From UBA2287 sp037442025 (lineage in GTDB: Bacteria; Bacteroidota; Bacteroidia; Bacteroidales; Tenuifilaceae): a DNA stretch of 64,000 nt. The stretch spans positions 1-64,000 of the forward strand of contig JBBIRB010000002.1 in the NCBI GenBank assembly GCA_037442025.1. Direction: 5' to 3'. Below, piece after piece: positions 50,971 to 59,750 of the stretch. Below the pieces are notes generated by a model. The model worked only from the letters and a program-made list of their open reading frames with translations, was not told the origin of the DNA and did no database searches. Position numbers and translations under genes: made by a program. Each line of letters starts with the position of its first letter. The stretch's first letter is position 1.

Positions 50971-51336
50971 TTACAGTACTTCTGGCGCAAGGGAAACAAT
51001 TTTCATGTAGCTATCGCGAAGTTCGCGAGCAACAGGACCGAAAATACGAGTTCCTCTTATTTCACCCTGATTGTTTAGGAGAACGCAGGCATTGTCGTCG
51101 AAACGAATGTAGCTACCATCTGCCCTGCGTAATTCCTTTTTGGTTCTCACAACCACAGCTTTGGTTACAGTTCCCTTTTTTATATCCCCACCGGGGATAG
51201 CGCTCTTAACAGTCACAACAATTTTATCGCCTATTCGGGCATAGCGCCTTCCGGTTCCACCTAGAACCCTGATGCAAAGCACTTCCTTTGCTCCGCTATT
51301 GTCGGCTACTTGTAAACGGGTTTCTTGCTGTATCAT
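50971..51336 (-). CDS. rplN: 50S ribosomal protein L14
   Basis: L14 forms part of the subunit bridge. The 121-residue protein starts MIQQETRLQVADNSGAKEVL and ends ARELRDSYMKIVSLAPEVL. Length is the family standard. It lies 2 nt after rpsQ and 21 nt before rplX. Confidence 0.98.
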   Translation of the reverse strand: MIQQETRLQVADNSGAKEVLCIRVLGGTGRRYARIGDKIVVTVKSAIPGGDIKKGTVTKAVVVRTKKELRRADGSYIRFDDNACVLLNNQGEIRGTRIFGPVARELRDSYMKIVSLAPEVL

Positions 51337-51338
51337 GA

Positions 51339-51599
51339 CTACTTAGCTCTTTCAATGATTTCAACTAACCTCCAACGCTTGGTTTTGCTCAAGGGTCGGG
51401 TTTCCATAATTCTCACGGTATCACCAATGTTGCAAGTGTCGGTTTCGTCGTGTGCGTAAAACTTGGTGGTACGGTTAACGAATTTTCCGTAGATGGGATG
51501 CTTAACCTTGCGGTTAACAGCAACAACAATTGACTTCTGCATTTTATTGCTCACCACCACCCCAATTCTTTCCTTTCTAAGATTTCTTTTGTTTTCCAT
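51339..51599 (-). CDS. rpsQ: 30S ribosomal protein S17
   Basis: S17 is a primary 16S rRNA binder with an OB fold. The 86-residue protein has KERIGVVVSNKMQKSIVVAV and the GDTVRIMETRPLSKTKRWRL segment. It lies 11 nt after rpmC. Confidence 0.98.
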   Translation of the reverse strand: MENKRNLRKERIGVVVSNKMQKSIVVAVNRKVKHPIYGKFVNRTTKFYAHDETDTCNIGDTVRIMETRPLSKTKRWRLVEIIERAK

Positions 51600-51610
51600 T
51601 GTAGATGGCT

Positions 51611-51811
51611 TTACTGTTTTTGGTTCAGTTTTCGCTCAGTAATGATGGTTTTCATTCTGGCGATATCCTTACGGGTTTCAACAATCTTCATCGGATTGTC
51701 GAGGGGCGAGATGGCGTGATTCATTTTCAACTTCAGAAGTTGAGTTTCCAACGCATCGATCCGCTCCACAATTTCCTTATCGGTAAGTTCTCTAATTTCT
51801 GCTGGTTTCAT
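51611..51811 (-). CDS. rpmC: 50S ribosomal protein L29
   Basis: A 66-residue helical hairpin protein near the peptide exit. It has MKPAEIRELTDKEIVERIDA and the DIARMKTIITERK end typical of L29. It lies 7 nt after rplP. Confidence 0.98.
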   Translation of the reverse strand: MKPAEIRELTDKEIVERIDALETQLLKLKMNHAISPLDNPMKIVETRKDIARMKTIITERKLNQKQ

Positions 51812-51818
51812 TTCTCAA

Positions 51819-52247
51819 CTAAATTGAAGTTTCAACATAATCGCGACGAACCACGAATTTTGTGGTTATTGGCAGTTTTTGGGCTGCAAGGCGCAATGCT
51901 TCCTTTGCTATTTCGTAAGGAACTCCTTCGGCCTCAATAATAATGCGACCGGGGGTAACTGGAGCCACAAATCCTTCGGGTGCTCCTTTTCCTTTACCCA
52001 TACGAACCTCTGCAGGCTTTTTGGTTATGGGCTTATCAGGGAAAATTCGGATCCAAATTTGACCTTCACGTTTCATATAACGTGTTACGGCCTGACGGGC
52101 AGCCTCTATCTGGCGGCCGGTTATCCATTTGGATTCAAGTGCCTTTATGCCAAAGGAGCCGAACGCCAACTGGTTACCGCGTTGGGCAATGCCCTTCATG
52201 CGGCCCTTTTGCGACCTCCTAAACTTTGTTTTCTTTGGCTGTAACAT
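51819..52247 (-). CDS. rplP: 50S ribosomal protein L16
   Basis: L16 lies at the tRNA-binding cleft of the large subunit. The 142-residue protein has MLQPKKTKFRRSQKGRMKGI and the EVRMGKGKGAPEGFVAPVTP segment. It is followed 7 nt later by rpmC. Confidence 0.98.
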   Translation of the reverse strand: MLQPKKTKFRRSQKGRMKGIAQRGNQLAFGSFGIKALESKWITGRQIEAARQAVTRYMKREGQIWIRIFPDKPITKKPAEVRMGKGKGAPEGFVAPVTPGRIIIEAEGVPYEIAKEALRLAAQKLPITTKFVVRRDYVETSI

Positions 52248-52273
52248 TTCCTATGTCCTTTAGTTCTGTTAAA

Positions 52274-52999
52274 CTATTTCTTTTTCTTACGGAATCCGGC
52301 AGAACGTGGCTTCTGTGCGCTGGGTTGTGGTGCAGCAGATGCGCTCACTCCCAGATTTGGCGACAAATCGCGTTTTCCGTATACTTCACCTACACATATC
52401 CAAACTTTAATGCCAATTAAACCAACCTTGGTAAGTGCTTCTCCCAAGGCGTAGTCAATATCGGCACGGAAAGTATGCAAAGGAATACGTCCCTCTTTGT
52501 AGGTTTCGGAACGTGCCATTTCAGCACCACCCAGGCGACCCGAAATTTGCACTTTAATTCCCTCAGCTCCCATGCGGATGGTAGAGGCAATAGCCATTTT
52601 AATGGCTCTGCGGTATGAAACACGTCCTTCGAGTTGGCGGGCAATGTTGCTGGCTACTATAGTAGCATCCAGTTCTGGTCTTTTTATTTCAAAGATGTTG
52701 ATTTGAACCTCTTTTCCGGTAACATTCTTAAGTTCTTCTTTAAGTTTGTCTACCTCTTGGCCACCTTTACCTATAATAATTCCGGGACGAGCCGTATGAA
52801 CGGTAACAGTGATAAGTTTTAGTGTACGCTCAATAACAATTTTTGAAACGCTGGCTTTAGCAAGGCGCGCGTTCAGATACTCGCGAATTTTGCTGTCCTC
52901 AACTAGTTTCTGAGCATAACGGTTTCCACCGTACCAGTTGGAATCCCATCCTTTAATAATTCCAAGCCTATTGGAAATTGGATTTACTTTCTGTCCCAT
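52274..52999 (-). CDS. rpsC: 30S ribosomal protein S3
   Basis: S3 lines the mRNA entry site. The 241-residue protein has an N-terminal type-II KH domain (RPGIIIGKGGQEVDKLKEEL) and a C-terminal domain (KVQISGRLGGAEMARSETYK), plus a short Ala/Pro/Lys-rich tail ending FRKKKK. It begins directly after the rplV stop with no spacer. Confidence 0.98.
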   Translation of the reverse strand: MGQKVNPISNRLGIIKGWDSNWYGGNRYAQKLVEDSKIREYLNARLAKASVSKIVIERTLKLITVTVHTARPGIIIGKGGQEVDKLKEELKNVTGKEVQINIFEIKRPELDATIVASNIARQLEGRVSYRRAIKMAIASTIRMGAEGIKVQISGRLGGAEMARSETYKEGRIPLHTFRADIDYALGEALTKVGLIGIKVWICVGEVYGKRDLSPNLGVSASAAPQPSAQKPRSAGFRKKKK

Positions 53000-53422
53000 T
53001 TAGCTCTTAGTATTTTGTGTTTCGTTACTAACTGCACTATCAACAACAACGGTTACGTGGTTGGAGTGTTTGCGTATTCTGTGTGCACGACCCTGTGGCG
53101 CTGTGCGAATGCGCTTTAGTTGCTTGCCTTGGTCTACGAATATTTCTTTCACAAAGAGGTTAGCATCTTCAAGACGCTTGCCTTCGTTTTTGGCTTGCCA
53201 ATTGGCTACTGCTGAAAGAAGAAGCTTGCGAACCCTTACGGCAGACTCCTTGGGGGTAAAGCGAAGTATATCAAGCGCATTGTTCACTTGCTTGCCGCGA
53301 ACCAAATCAACCACCAATCGCATTTTTCGTGGAGAAGTTGGGCAATCTCTCAGAATAGCGAATGCCTTATTCTTTTTCTCCTCTTTAATCTGGTTGGCTT
53401 TTAAACGTTTTCTTGCACCCAT
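53000..53422 (-). CDS. rplV: 50S ribosomal protein L22
   Basis: L22 lines the exit tunnel. The 140-residue protein has the LRDCPTSPRKMRLVVDLVRG signature and RTAPQGRAHRIRKHSNHVTV loop. A short charged N-terminal extension (KQIKEEKKNK region) is a little longer than in E. coli. Confidence 0.98.
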   Translation of the reverse strand: MGARKRLKANQIKEEKKNKAFAILRDCPTSPRKMRLVVDLVRGKQVNNALDILRFTPKESAVRVRKLLLSAVANWQAKNEGKRLEDANLFVKEIFVDQGKQLKRIRTAPQGRAHRIRKHSNHVTVVVDSAVSNETQNTKS

Positions 53423-53456
53423 TACAATTATGCTTTAATAGTATGGTTGTTAGTTA

Positions 53457-53723
53457 TTACTTCTTATTCCCTGCATGACCACGGAAGGTACGGGTTGGAG
53501 CAAATTCGCCCAACTTATGACCTACCATGTTTTCAGTAACATATACAGGGATGAACTTGTTGCCATTGTGCACTGCAATAGTGTGGCCAACAAAATCGGG
53601 AGATATCATGGTGCTTCTCGACCAGGTTTTCACAACCTGTTTCTTATTGGAAGAATTCATGTCGAGAATTCGTTTCTCCAATTTGTATTCGATAAAAGGA
53701 CCTTTTTTAAGTGACCGACTCAT
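53457..53723 (-). CDS. rpsS: 30S ribosomal protein S19
   Basis: S19 is in the head of the small subunit. The 88-residue protein has MSRSLKKGPFIEYKLEKRIL and the MVGHKLGEFAPTRTFRGHAG end of the family. It lies 18 nt after rplB. Confidence 0.98.
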   Translation of the reverse strand: MSRSLKKGPFIEYKLEKRILDMNSSNKKQVVKTWSRSTMISPDFVGHTIAVHNGNKFIPVYVTENMVGHKLGEFAPTRTFRGHAGNKK

Positions 53724-53741
53724 AATTCAAGATTTTTCGGA

Positions 53742-54566
53742 TTACTTTTTACGGCGTTCTACAATAAACTTAGAAGAATGCTTCTTCTTCGAACGGGTTT
53801 TGTAGCCTTTGGCTGGTATACCCTTACGTGAGCGTGGATGTCCTCCGCTTGCACGGCCTTCACCACCTCCCATGGGGTGATCGACTGGGTTCATAGCAAC
53901 ACCACGAGTACGTGGGCGACGACCTAACCAACGTGAACGGCCAGCTTTACCCGATTTCTCGAGAGCATGGTCGGAGTTCGATACAGAACCAATGGTAGCT
54001 TTGCACGAGGTAAGCACCATACGGGTTTCACCACTAGGCAATTTAAGTACAGCATATTTACCTTCGCGGGCAAGCAGTTGAGCATAAGAACCGGCGCTAC
54101 GAGCCATAATAGCTCCTTCTCCTGGTTTCAACTCAATGTTGTGTACAATAGTACCTAGAGGTATTTCAGAGAGATAAAGGGTGTTGCCCAACTCGGGAGC
54201 TACACCTAAACCCGACATAATGGTCTGGCCTACCTGGAGGCCAGCGGGTGCAATGATATATCGTTTTTCACCATCGGAGTATACCACAAGGGCTATACGT
54301 GCGGTACGATTGGGATCGTACTCAATGGTTTTCACTACAGCAGGGATGTTTTCACGCTCGCGTGCAAAATCGATAACCCTGTACATGCGCTTATGTCCAC
54401 CACCTATGTAACGCATAGTTAGCCGGCCGCTATTGTTTCTTCCGCCCGATTTTTTTAGTGGCTCAAGCAACGATTTCTCAGGTTTCGACGTAGTGATTTC
54501 GTCGAATGCACCTATAATTTTATGCCTTTGACCTGGGGTAACAGGTTTTAGTTTTCTAACTGCCAT
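53742..54566 (-). CDS. rplB: 50S ribosomal protein L2
   Basis: L2 supports the peptidyl transferase centre. The 274-residue protein has GGHKRMYRVIDFARERENIP, then the C-terminal GRRPRTRGVAMNPVDHPMGG with the conserved His of the family. It lies 5 nt after rplW. Length is standard. Confidence 0.98.
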   Translation of the reverse strand: MAVRKLKPVTPGQRHKIIGAFDEITTSKPEKSLLEPLKKSGGRNNSGRLTMRYIGGGHKRMYRVIDFARERENIPAVVKTIEYDPNRTARIALVVYSDGEKRYIIAPAGLQVGQTIMSGLGVAPELGNTLYLSEIPLGTIVHNIELKPGEGAIMARSAGSYAQLLAREGKYAVLKLPSGETRMVLTSCKATIGSVSNSDHALEKSGKAGRSRWLGRRPRTRGVAMNPVDHPMGGGEGRASGGHPRSRKGIPAKGYKTRSKKKHSSKFIVERRKK

Positions 54567-54571
54567 TTTAC

Positions 54572-54862
54572 TTAAATGTTGCTAAAAAAGTCAATCTTTT
54601 CACCTTCTTTAAGCGTTACAATAGCTTTTTTGAAACTATTGGTTTTTCCAGCTAAAACACCAGCACGAGTATAACGCACCTTACGTTTTCCGCCGTAACG
54701 CATAGTATTTACAGATTCTACTTTAACTCCGTAGATATCTTCAACAGCTTGCTTCACCTGTAATCGGTTGGCCTTTTTCTCAACAATGAACCCATACTTA
54801 TTGAGTTTCTCTCCCAACTGGGTCATTTTCTCGGTTACCACAGGCCTAATTAAAATATTCAT
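54572..54862 (-). CDS. rplW: 50S ribosomal protein L23
   Basis: L23 is at the exit of the peptide tunnel and docks trigger factor and SRP. The 96-residue protein has IRPVVTEKMTQLGEKLNKYG and ANRLQVKQAVEDIYGVKVES. It lies 14 nt after rplD. Confidence 0.98.
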   Translation of the reverse strand: MNILIRPVVTEKMTQLGEKLNKYGFIVEKKANRLQVKQAVEDIYGVKVESVNTMRYGGKRKVRYTRAGVLAGKTNSFKKAIVTLKEGEKIDFFSNI

Positions 54863-54876
54863 GGCTACAGGGCTTA

Positions 54877-55506
54877 TTACTGGTTAAACAATTTTTTAAT
54901 CGCTTCAACTGAACTCTCAGCCAGAACCAATGTACCTGCATTCATAATTTCGTATGTATTTATGGATGAGGCAATTGACACCTTGCTTCGCTCTAAATTT
55001 CTGGACGACAAATATATATTTTTATTTGGCTCGCTAATAATGTAAAGCGACTTTTTATTGTCCAAGTTCAGATTTTTAATGAAACTTACGTATTCCTTGG
55101 TTCTGGGAGTTTCAATGGCAAGATCTTCAACCACCATTATTGAATTACCCTTAGCCTTGTATGCGAGAGCACTTTTCCGAGCTAACTGCTTCAGTTTCTT
55201 GTTCAGTTTAAAACTGTAGTCGCGGGGTTGAGGGCCAAACACACGGCCACCTCCACGGAAAAGGGGAGATTTTATGGAACCAGCACGTGCTGTTCCAGTA
55301 CCTTTTTGTTTTTTCAGTTTGCGGGTGCTACCGGCAACCTCGTTACGTTGCTTCGATTTGTGTGTGCCTTGCCTTTGGTTGGCGAGGTACTGCTTTACAT
55401 CGAGGTAGATAGCATGATCATTGGGTTCAATGCCAAAAATATCATCGCTCAATTCAACCTTACGGCCGGTTTCCTTCCCCTGAATATTTAGAACACTTAT
55501 TTCCAT
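54877..55506 (-). CDS. rplD: 50S ribosomal protein L4
   Basis: L4 lines the exit tunnel. The 209-residue protein has the QRQGTHKSKQRNEVAGSTRK loop and GSIKSPLFRGGGRVFGPQPR. Its start overlaps the rplC stop by one base, indicating coupled translation. Confidence 0.98.
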   Translation of the reverse strand: MEISVLNIQGKETGRKVELSDDIFGIEPNDHAIYLDVKQYLANQRQGTHKSKQRNEVAGSTRKLKKQKGTGTARAGSIKSPLFRGGGRVFGPQPRDYSFKLNKKLKQLARKSALAYKAKGNSIMVVEDLAIETPRTKEYVSFIKNLNLDNKKSLYIISEPNKNIYLSSRNLERSKVSIASSINTYEIMNAGTLVLAESSVEAIKKLFNQ

Positions 55507-56123
55507 TACTTCTCAATGATTAAATATGAACCTTTTGCACCAGGAATAGAGCCTTTAACAATGAGAAGGTTATTCTCTGGGATTACCTTAAGAAGTCGCA
55601 GGTTGATAATTTTAACCTGGTCGCCACCTGTTCTTCCTGCTAGGCGTTTTCCGGGGAATACCCTGCTGGGGAATGAGCTGGCACCCATAGAACCTGGCGC
55701 ACGCAAGCGGTTGTGCTGGCCGTGGGTTTGTCCACCAACGCCAGAGAAACCATGTCTTTTAATTACACCCTGAAAACCTTTTCCTTTCGAAATGCCGGTA
55801 ACATCGATCCAACGGTCTTCGAGGAAGATTTCAGCGGTGATCAAATCGCCCAACTTGTACTCGGTGCTCCAATTCTTAAACTCGGCCACCTTACGCTTGG
55901 GGGTAGTGTTCGCTTTCTGGAAATGTCCCAGAAGAGGCTTGCTGGTATGCTTCTCCTTCTTGTCATCAAAAGCTAACTGGAGGGCTTCATAGCCATCATT
56001 CTCCAGCGTTTTAACTTGTGTGACAACGCAGGGCCCAGCTTCAATAACGGTGCATGGGATGTTTTTCCCATCAGCACCGAAAACGGAAGTCATTCCGATT
56101 TTTCGTCCAATAATTCCTGCCAT
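55506..56123 (-). CDS. rplC: 50S ribosomal protein L3
   Basis: L3 helps assemble the peptidyl transferase centre. The 205-residue protein has GIIGRKIGMTSVFGADGKNI and the Gly-rich GFSGVGGQTHGQHNRLRAPG segment with its conserved Gln. It lies 24 nt after rpsJ. Confidence 0.98.
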   Translation of the reverse strand: MAGIIGRKIGMTSVFGADGKNIPCTVIEAGPCVVTQVKTLENDGYEALQLAFDDKKEKHTSKPLLGHFQKANTTPKRKVAEFKNWSTEYKLGDLITAEIFLEDRWIDVTGISKGKGFQGVIKRHGFSGVGGQTHGQHNRLRAPGSMGASSFPSRVFPGKRLAGRTGGDQVKIINLRLLKVIPENNLLIVKGSIPGAKGSYLIIEK

Positions 56124-56147
56124 TACGTTTTACTAATTAAATTACAC

Positions 56148-56453
56148 TCATACTTTAATTTCTACTTCGACTCCACTGGGCAACTCAAGCTTCATGAGGG
56201 CATCAATCGTCTTGGGGGTGGAGCTGTAGATGTCGAGTAGTCTCTTGAAGGAACTTAATTGAAATTGCTCCCTCGACTTCTTGTTCACAAAGGTGGAACG
56301 GTTAACTGTGAAGATGCGTTTGTGGGTGGGAAGGGGAATGGGTCCATTCACCACAGCTCCCGTTGACTTTACAGTCTTTACGATCTTCTCGGCCGACTTG
56401 TCCACCAGGTTGTGATCGTAAGATTTCAGTTTGATTCTGATCTTCTGGCTCAT
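56148..56453 (-). CDS. rpsJ: 30S ribosomal protein S10
   Basis: S10 is in the head of the small subunit and also partners with NusB in antitermination. The 101-residue protein has MSQKIRIKLKSYDHNLVDKS and PLPTHKRIFTVNRSTFVNKK. It lies 20 nt after fusA with no separate promoter visible in that gap. Confidence 0.98.
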   Translation of the reverse strand: MSQKIRIKLKSYDHNLVDKSAEKIVKTVKSTGAVVNGPIPLPTHKRIFTVNRSTFVNKKSREQFQLSSFKRLLDIYSSTPKTIDALMKLELPSGVEVEIKV

Positions 56454-56473
56454 TTTACAATAATTGTAAATAA

Positions 56474-58591
56474 TTAATCGACTTCCTTAACATTTTTTCC
56501 GCGCGATTTCTCAACAATCTCTTTCGATACGTTAGCAGGAACCTCGGCATAGTGTGAAAATTCCATTGACGAGGTAGCTCTTCCAGAGGTGAGCGTACGC
56601 AGAACGGTTACATATCCGAATTGTTCGGATAAGGGTACTTTGGCCTTAATTACCCGGGCGTTGCCTTTCGACTCCATCCCAAGAATTTGGCCACGTCTTT
56701 TGTTGAAATCACCGATAACATCGCCCATATACTCCTCGGGGGTTACAACCTCAACGGTCATAATGGGTTCGAGAAGAATAGGGTTAGCTTTGGCGCATGC
56801 ATGTCGGAACGCTTGTCGAGCTGCAATTTCGAAAGAAAGCGAATCTGAATCGACTGCATGGTATGAACCATCTTTCAGTGTTACTTTAAGGCTAGGCAAA
56901 GCATAGCCTGCAAGAACACCATTTTTCATGGCAAGAGTAAATCCTTTTTCAACGGAAGGAATGTACTCCCTTGGAATATTGCCTCCCTTAACCTCATCAA
57001 CGAACTGGAGACCAGTTGCTCCATCTTCGGAGGGGCCAATGGTAACAATAATGTCGGCGAACTTACCACGTCCACCGCTTTGCTTTTTGAATACCTCGCG
57101 ATGCTCAACGGCTTTTGTAATAGCCTCCTTATAAGCAACCTGAGGCGCTCCCTGATTAATATCAATCTTGAACTCGCGGCGAAGCCTATCGATAATAATT
57201 TCGAGGTGCAGTTCTCCCATTCCGCTAATAACAGTTTGGGCACTTTCCTCATCGATATGTACCTGAAATGTAGGATCCTCTTCGGCCAATTTGTAAAGTG
57301 CCATACTGAGTTTATCCAAATCCTGCTGAGTTTTTGGTTCAACAGCCAGACCAATAACTGGTTCAGGAAAATTCATCGACTCGAGAACAATAGGATGCTT
57401 CTCTTCGCAAAGGGTATCGCCCGTACGCAGGTCTTTAAAGCCAACAGCAGCGCAAATATCGCCAGCTTCGCAAACCTCGATGGGGTTTTGCTTGTTGGCG
57501 TGCATTTGGTATAAGCGGCTTATGCGCTCTTTTTTTCCGCTTCGGGTATTGTAAATGTAACTGCCGCTCTCCAGTTTACCTGAATATACTCTAATGAATG
57601 CCAAGCGACCAACGTATGGATCGGTAGCAATTTTAAAGGCTAAGCCACAGAATGGTTCAGCAGCATCGGGGTTGCGTACAATATCCTTCTCGCTATCGGG
57701 GTGTTGTCCGGTAACTGCACCAATGTCGATGGGGCTTGGCAAAAAGGCTATAACGGCATCGAGCAAGCGCTGAATGCCTTTATTCTTAAATGCTGCTCCA
57801 CAAAGAACGGGTACAATGGCTAGATTGATGGTCGCTTTACGAATGGTTTCAACAATCTCTTCCTTCGTAATGGACTGGGGATCGTCAAAGAAGCGCTCGA
57901 GCAAATCGTCGTTGTATTCAGCCACGGCTTCAATAAGCTTTTCGCGCCATTCGTTAACCTCATCAACCATATCGGCTGGCACATCTTCAAGGCGATACTG
58001 GGTTGTTTTTGTTTTTTCGTCTTCGAACCAAATAACTGCTTTGTTTTCAATTAAGTCAACAACTCCATTGAATGTGTCCTCAGCACCTATAGGTATTTGA
58101 ATGGGTATGGGACGAGCCCCAAGGCGTTCGTTGATTTGCGAAACAACCGTTAAAAAATCGGCACCGGGGCGATCCATTTTGTTAATGAACGCAAGGCGAG
58201 GTACTCTGTACCTGTCGGCCTGGCGCCATACTGTTTCACTTTGGGGTTCAACACCGCCAACAGCGCAAAAAACGGCAACGGCTCCATCGAGAACCCTAAG
58301 CGAGCGCTCAACCTCAACTGTAAAGTCGACGTGACCGGGAGTGTCAATTACGTTTACCTGATACTGTTTGTTATTGTAGTTCCAAAATGTAGTTGTTGCA
58401 GCGGAGGTGATAGTGATACCCCTCTCCTGCTCCTGCACCATCCAGTCCATGGTGGCTGCGCCATCGTGAACCTCTCCAATTCTATGTGTTTTACCCGTGT
58501 AAAAAAGAATACGCTCGGTAGTGGTTGTTTTACCGGCGTCGATGTGGGCCATTATTCCTATGTTCCGGGTAAACTTTAAATCCTTACTCAT
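56474..58591 (-). CDS. fusA: Elongation factor G
   Basis: EF-G drives translocation using GTP. The 705-residue protein has the P-loop GIMAHIDAGKTTTTERIL, the switch II DTPGHVDFTVEVERSLRVLD, the NKMD motif in FINKMDRPGADF, and domains III-V through the GTP-independent C-terminus. Length and motifs are normal for the ribosomal-operon copy. It follows rpsG by 27 nt. Confidence 0.98.
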   Translation of the reverse strand: MSKDLKFTRNIGIMAHIDAGKTTTTERILFYTGKTHRIGEVHDGAATMDWMVQEQERGITITSAATTTFWNYNNKQYQVNVIDTPGHVDFTVEVERSLRVLDGAVAVFCAVGGVEPQSETVWRQADRYRVPRLAFINKMDRPGADFLTVVSQINERLGARPIPIQIPIGAEDTFNGVVDLIENKAVIWFEDEKTKTTQYRLEDVPADMVDEVNEWREKLIEAVAEYNDDLLERFFDDPQSITKEEIVETIRKATINLAIVPVLCGAAFKNKGIQRLLDAVIAFLPSPIDIGAVTGQHPDSEKDIVRNPDAAEPFCGLAFKIATDPYVGRLAFIRVYSGKLESGSYIYNTRSGKKERISRLYQMHANKQNPIEVCEAGDICAAVGFKDLRTGDTLCEEKHPIVLESMNFPEPVIGLAVEPKTQQDLDKLSMALYKLAEEDPTFQVHIDEESAQTVISGMGELHLEIIIDRLRREFKIDINQGAPQVAYKEAITKAVEHREVFKKQSGGRGKFADIIVTIGPSEDGATGLQFVDEVKGGNIPREYIPSVEKGFTLAMKNGVLAGYALPSLKVTLKDGSYHAVDSDSLSFEIAARQAFRHACAKANPILLEPIMTVEVVTPEEYMGDVIGDFNKRRGQILGMESKGNARVIKAKVPLSEQFGYVTVLRTLTSGRATSSMEFSHYAEVPANVSKEIVEKSRGKNVKEVD

Positions 58592-58618
58592 TTATGTCTC
58601 TCTTCCCTTTTTGCTATT

Positions 58619-59095
58619 TTAGAATCGGAAATGGGCAAATGCCTTGTTGGCTTCTGCCATTTTGTGCATATCTTCTTTACGCTTGAATGCGGCTCCCTCT
58701 TCGTTGAAAGCTGCCATAATCTCGGCGGCTAATTTTTCGCTCATCCCTTTACCCGAGCGCTTGCGCGAAAAGAGGATAAGATTTTTCATGGAGAGTGAAA
58801 TTTTACGATCGGGACGAACCTCCATAGGTACTTGAAATGTAGCTCCACCAACACGGCGGCTTTTTACTTCAACTTGAGGAGTTACATTCTCGAGCGCTTT
58901 TTTAAAAATCTCAAGGGGTTTCTGTTCGGCATCCTTCATTTTACCCCCCACTATATCGAGTGCATCGTAAAAAATATCGTACGCTTTACTCTTCTTTCCG
59001 CTGTACATAAGGTTATTTACAAAACGTGTAACCAACACATCGTGATACTTTGGGTCGGGAAGGAGGACTCTCTTTTTTGGTTTAGCTTTTCTCAT
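58619..59095 (-). CDS. rpsG: 30S ribosomal protein S7
   Basis: S7 organises the 3' domain of 16S rRNA. The 158-residue protein has RKAKPKKRVLLPDPKYHDVL and VKSRRVGGATFQVPMEVRPD. Length is standard for the family. It follows rpsL by 24 nt. Confidence 0.98.
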   Translation of the reverse strand: MRKAKPKKRVLLPDPKYHDVLVTRFVNNLMYSGKKSKAYDIFYDALDIVGGKMKDAEQKPLEIFKKALENVTPQVEVKSRRVGGATFQVPMEVRPDRKISLSMKNLILFSRKRSGKGMSEKLAAEIMAAFNEEGAAFKRKEDMHKMAEANKAFAHFRF

Positions 59096-59119
59096 TGCAA
59101 TAAACAGTTAAGCGTTAAC

Positions 59120-59497
59120 TTACTTTTTCTTAGGTCTCTTAGTTCCGTACTTGGAGCGGCGCTGATTTCGACCCTCAACACCTGAGGCGTCGAGTGTTCC
59201 ACGAATAATGTGATAGCGAACTCCAGGTAGGTCTTTTACCCTTCCCCCGCGGATAAGCACTATTGAGTGCTCCTGCAAGTTGTGACCTTCTCCAGGAATG
59301 TAGGCGGTTACCTCCATTTGATTGGTAAGCCTAACCCTGGCAACCTTTCTCATAGCCGAATTTGGCTTTTTAGGAGTAGTGGTGTACACGCGTACACATA
59401 CCCCGCGACGTTGAGGACAACCGGTGAGTGCCGGCGACTTGCTTTTATCGACAAGCTTCGTCCTCCCTTTTCTTACAAGTTGCTGAATTGTAGGCAT
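59120..59497 (-). CDS. rpsL: 30S ribosomal protein S12
   Basis: S12 controls decoding accuracy and is the classical streptomycin target. The 125-residue protein has the conserved TTPKKPNSAMRKVARVRLTN and GGRVKDLPGVRYHIIRG segments, with Lys at both positions where resistance changes usually fall, so it looks wild type. It is the first gene of the superoperon and is preceded by two tandem promoters. Confidence 0.98.
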   Translation of the reverse strand: MPTIQQLVRKGRTKLVDKSKSPALTGCPQRRGVCVRVYTTTPKKPNSAMRKVARVRLTNQMEVTAYIPGEGHNLQEHSIVLIRGGRVKDLPGVRYHIIRGTLDASGVEGRNQRRSKYGTKRPKKK

Positions 59498-59540
59498 ATA
59501 AACATTTATGTTAGATTAAAAAAAATCCAAAAATGGCTTG

Positions 59541-59571
59541 CAAAGGTATTGTTTTTTGCTGAATATCAAAA
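59541..59571 (-). promoter_or_regulatory. Proximal promoter of the ribosomal superoperon (P2)
   Basis: On the minus strand, TTTTG (complement of 59567-59571), an 18-nt spacer and TACCTTTG (complement of 59541-59548). Transcription would start about 37 nt before rpsL. Confidence 0.65.
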
Positions 59572-59628
59572 CATTTCCTTCACTTTCTTTTTGCATTGTG
59601 CTGAAAAACAGCATTCCAAATGCGGGCG

Positions 59629-59660
59629 CAAAGGTAAACCGATTTATTTTAAAAACAAAA
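59629..59660 (-). promoter_or_regulatory. Distal promoter of the ribosomal superoperon (P1)
   Basis: On the minus strand, TTTTG (complement of 59656-59660), a 19-nt spacer and TACCTTTG (complement of 59629-59636), a full consensus match. It is 88 nt upstream of P2 and would give a leader of about 125 nt, which contains a small TGCTG/CAGCA hairpin at 59599-59613. Confidence 0.7.
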
Positions 59661-59691
59661 CCGATTATGAATTAATTTTAAGTTAAACAGG

Positions 59692-59720
59692 CGAGGCCAA
59701 CAAATAAATTGTCGGCCTCG
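59692..59720 (-). terminator. Hairpin terminator after the secreted protease gene
   Basis: A 7-bp GC-rich stem (59692-59698 and 59714-59720) continues, after one mismatch, with 4 more pairs, around a 5-nt loop. It is 30 nt beyond the stop codon. A T-rich stretch follows on the minus strand. Confidence 0.65.
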
Positions 59721-59750
59721 GATATAAAGAATGAATTAATTTACTGATTG

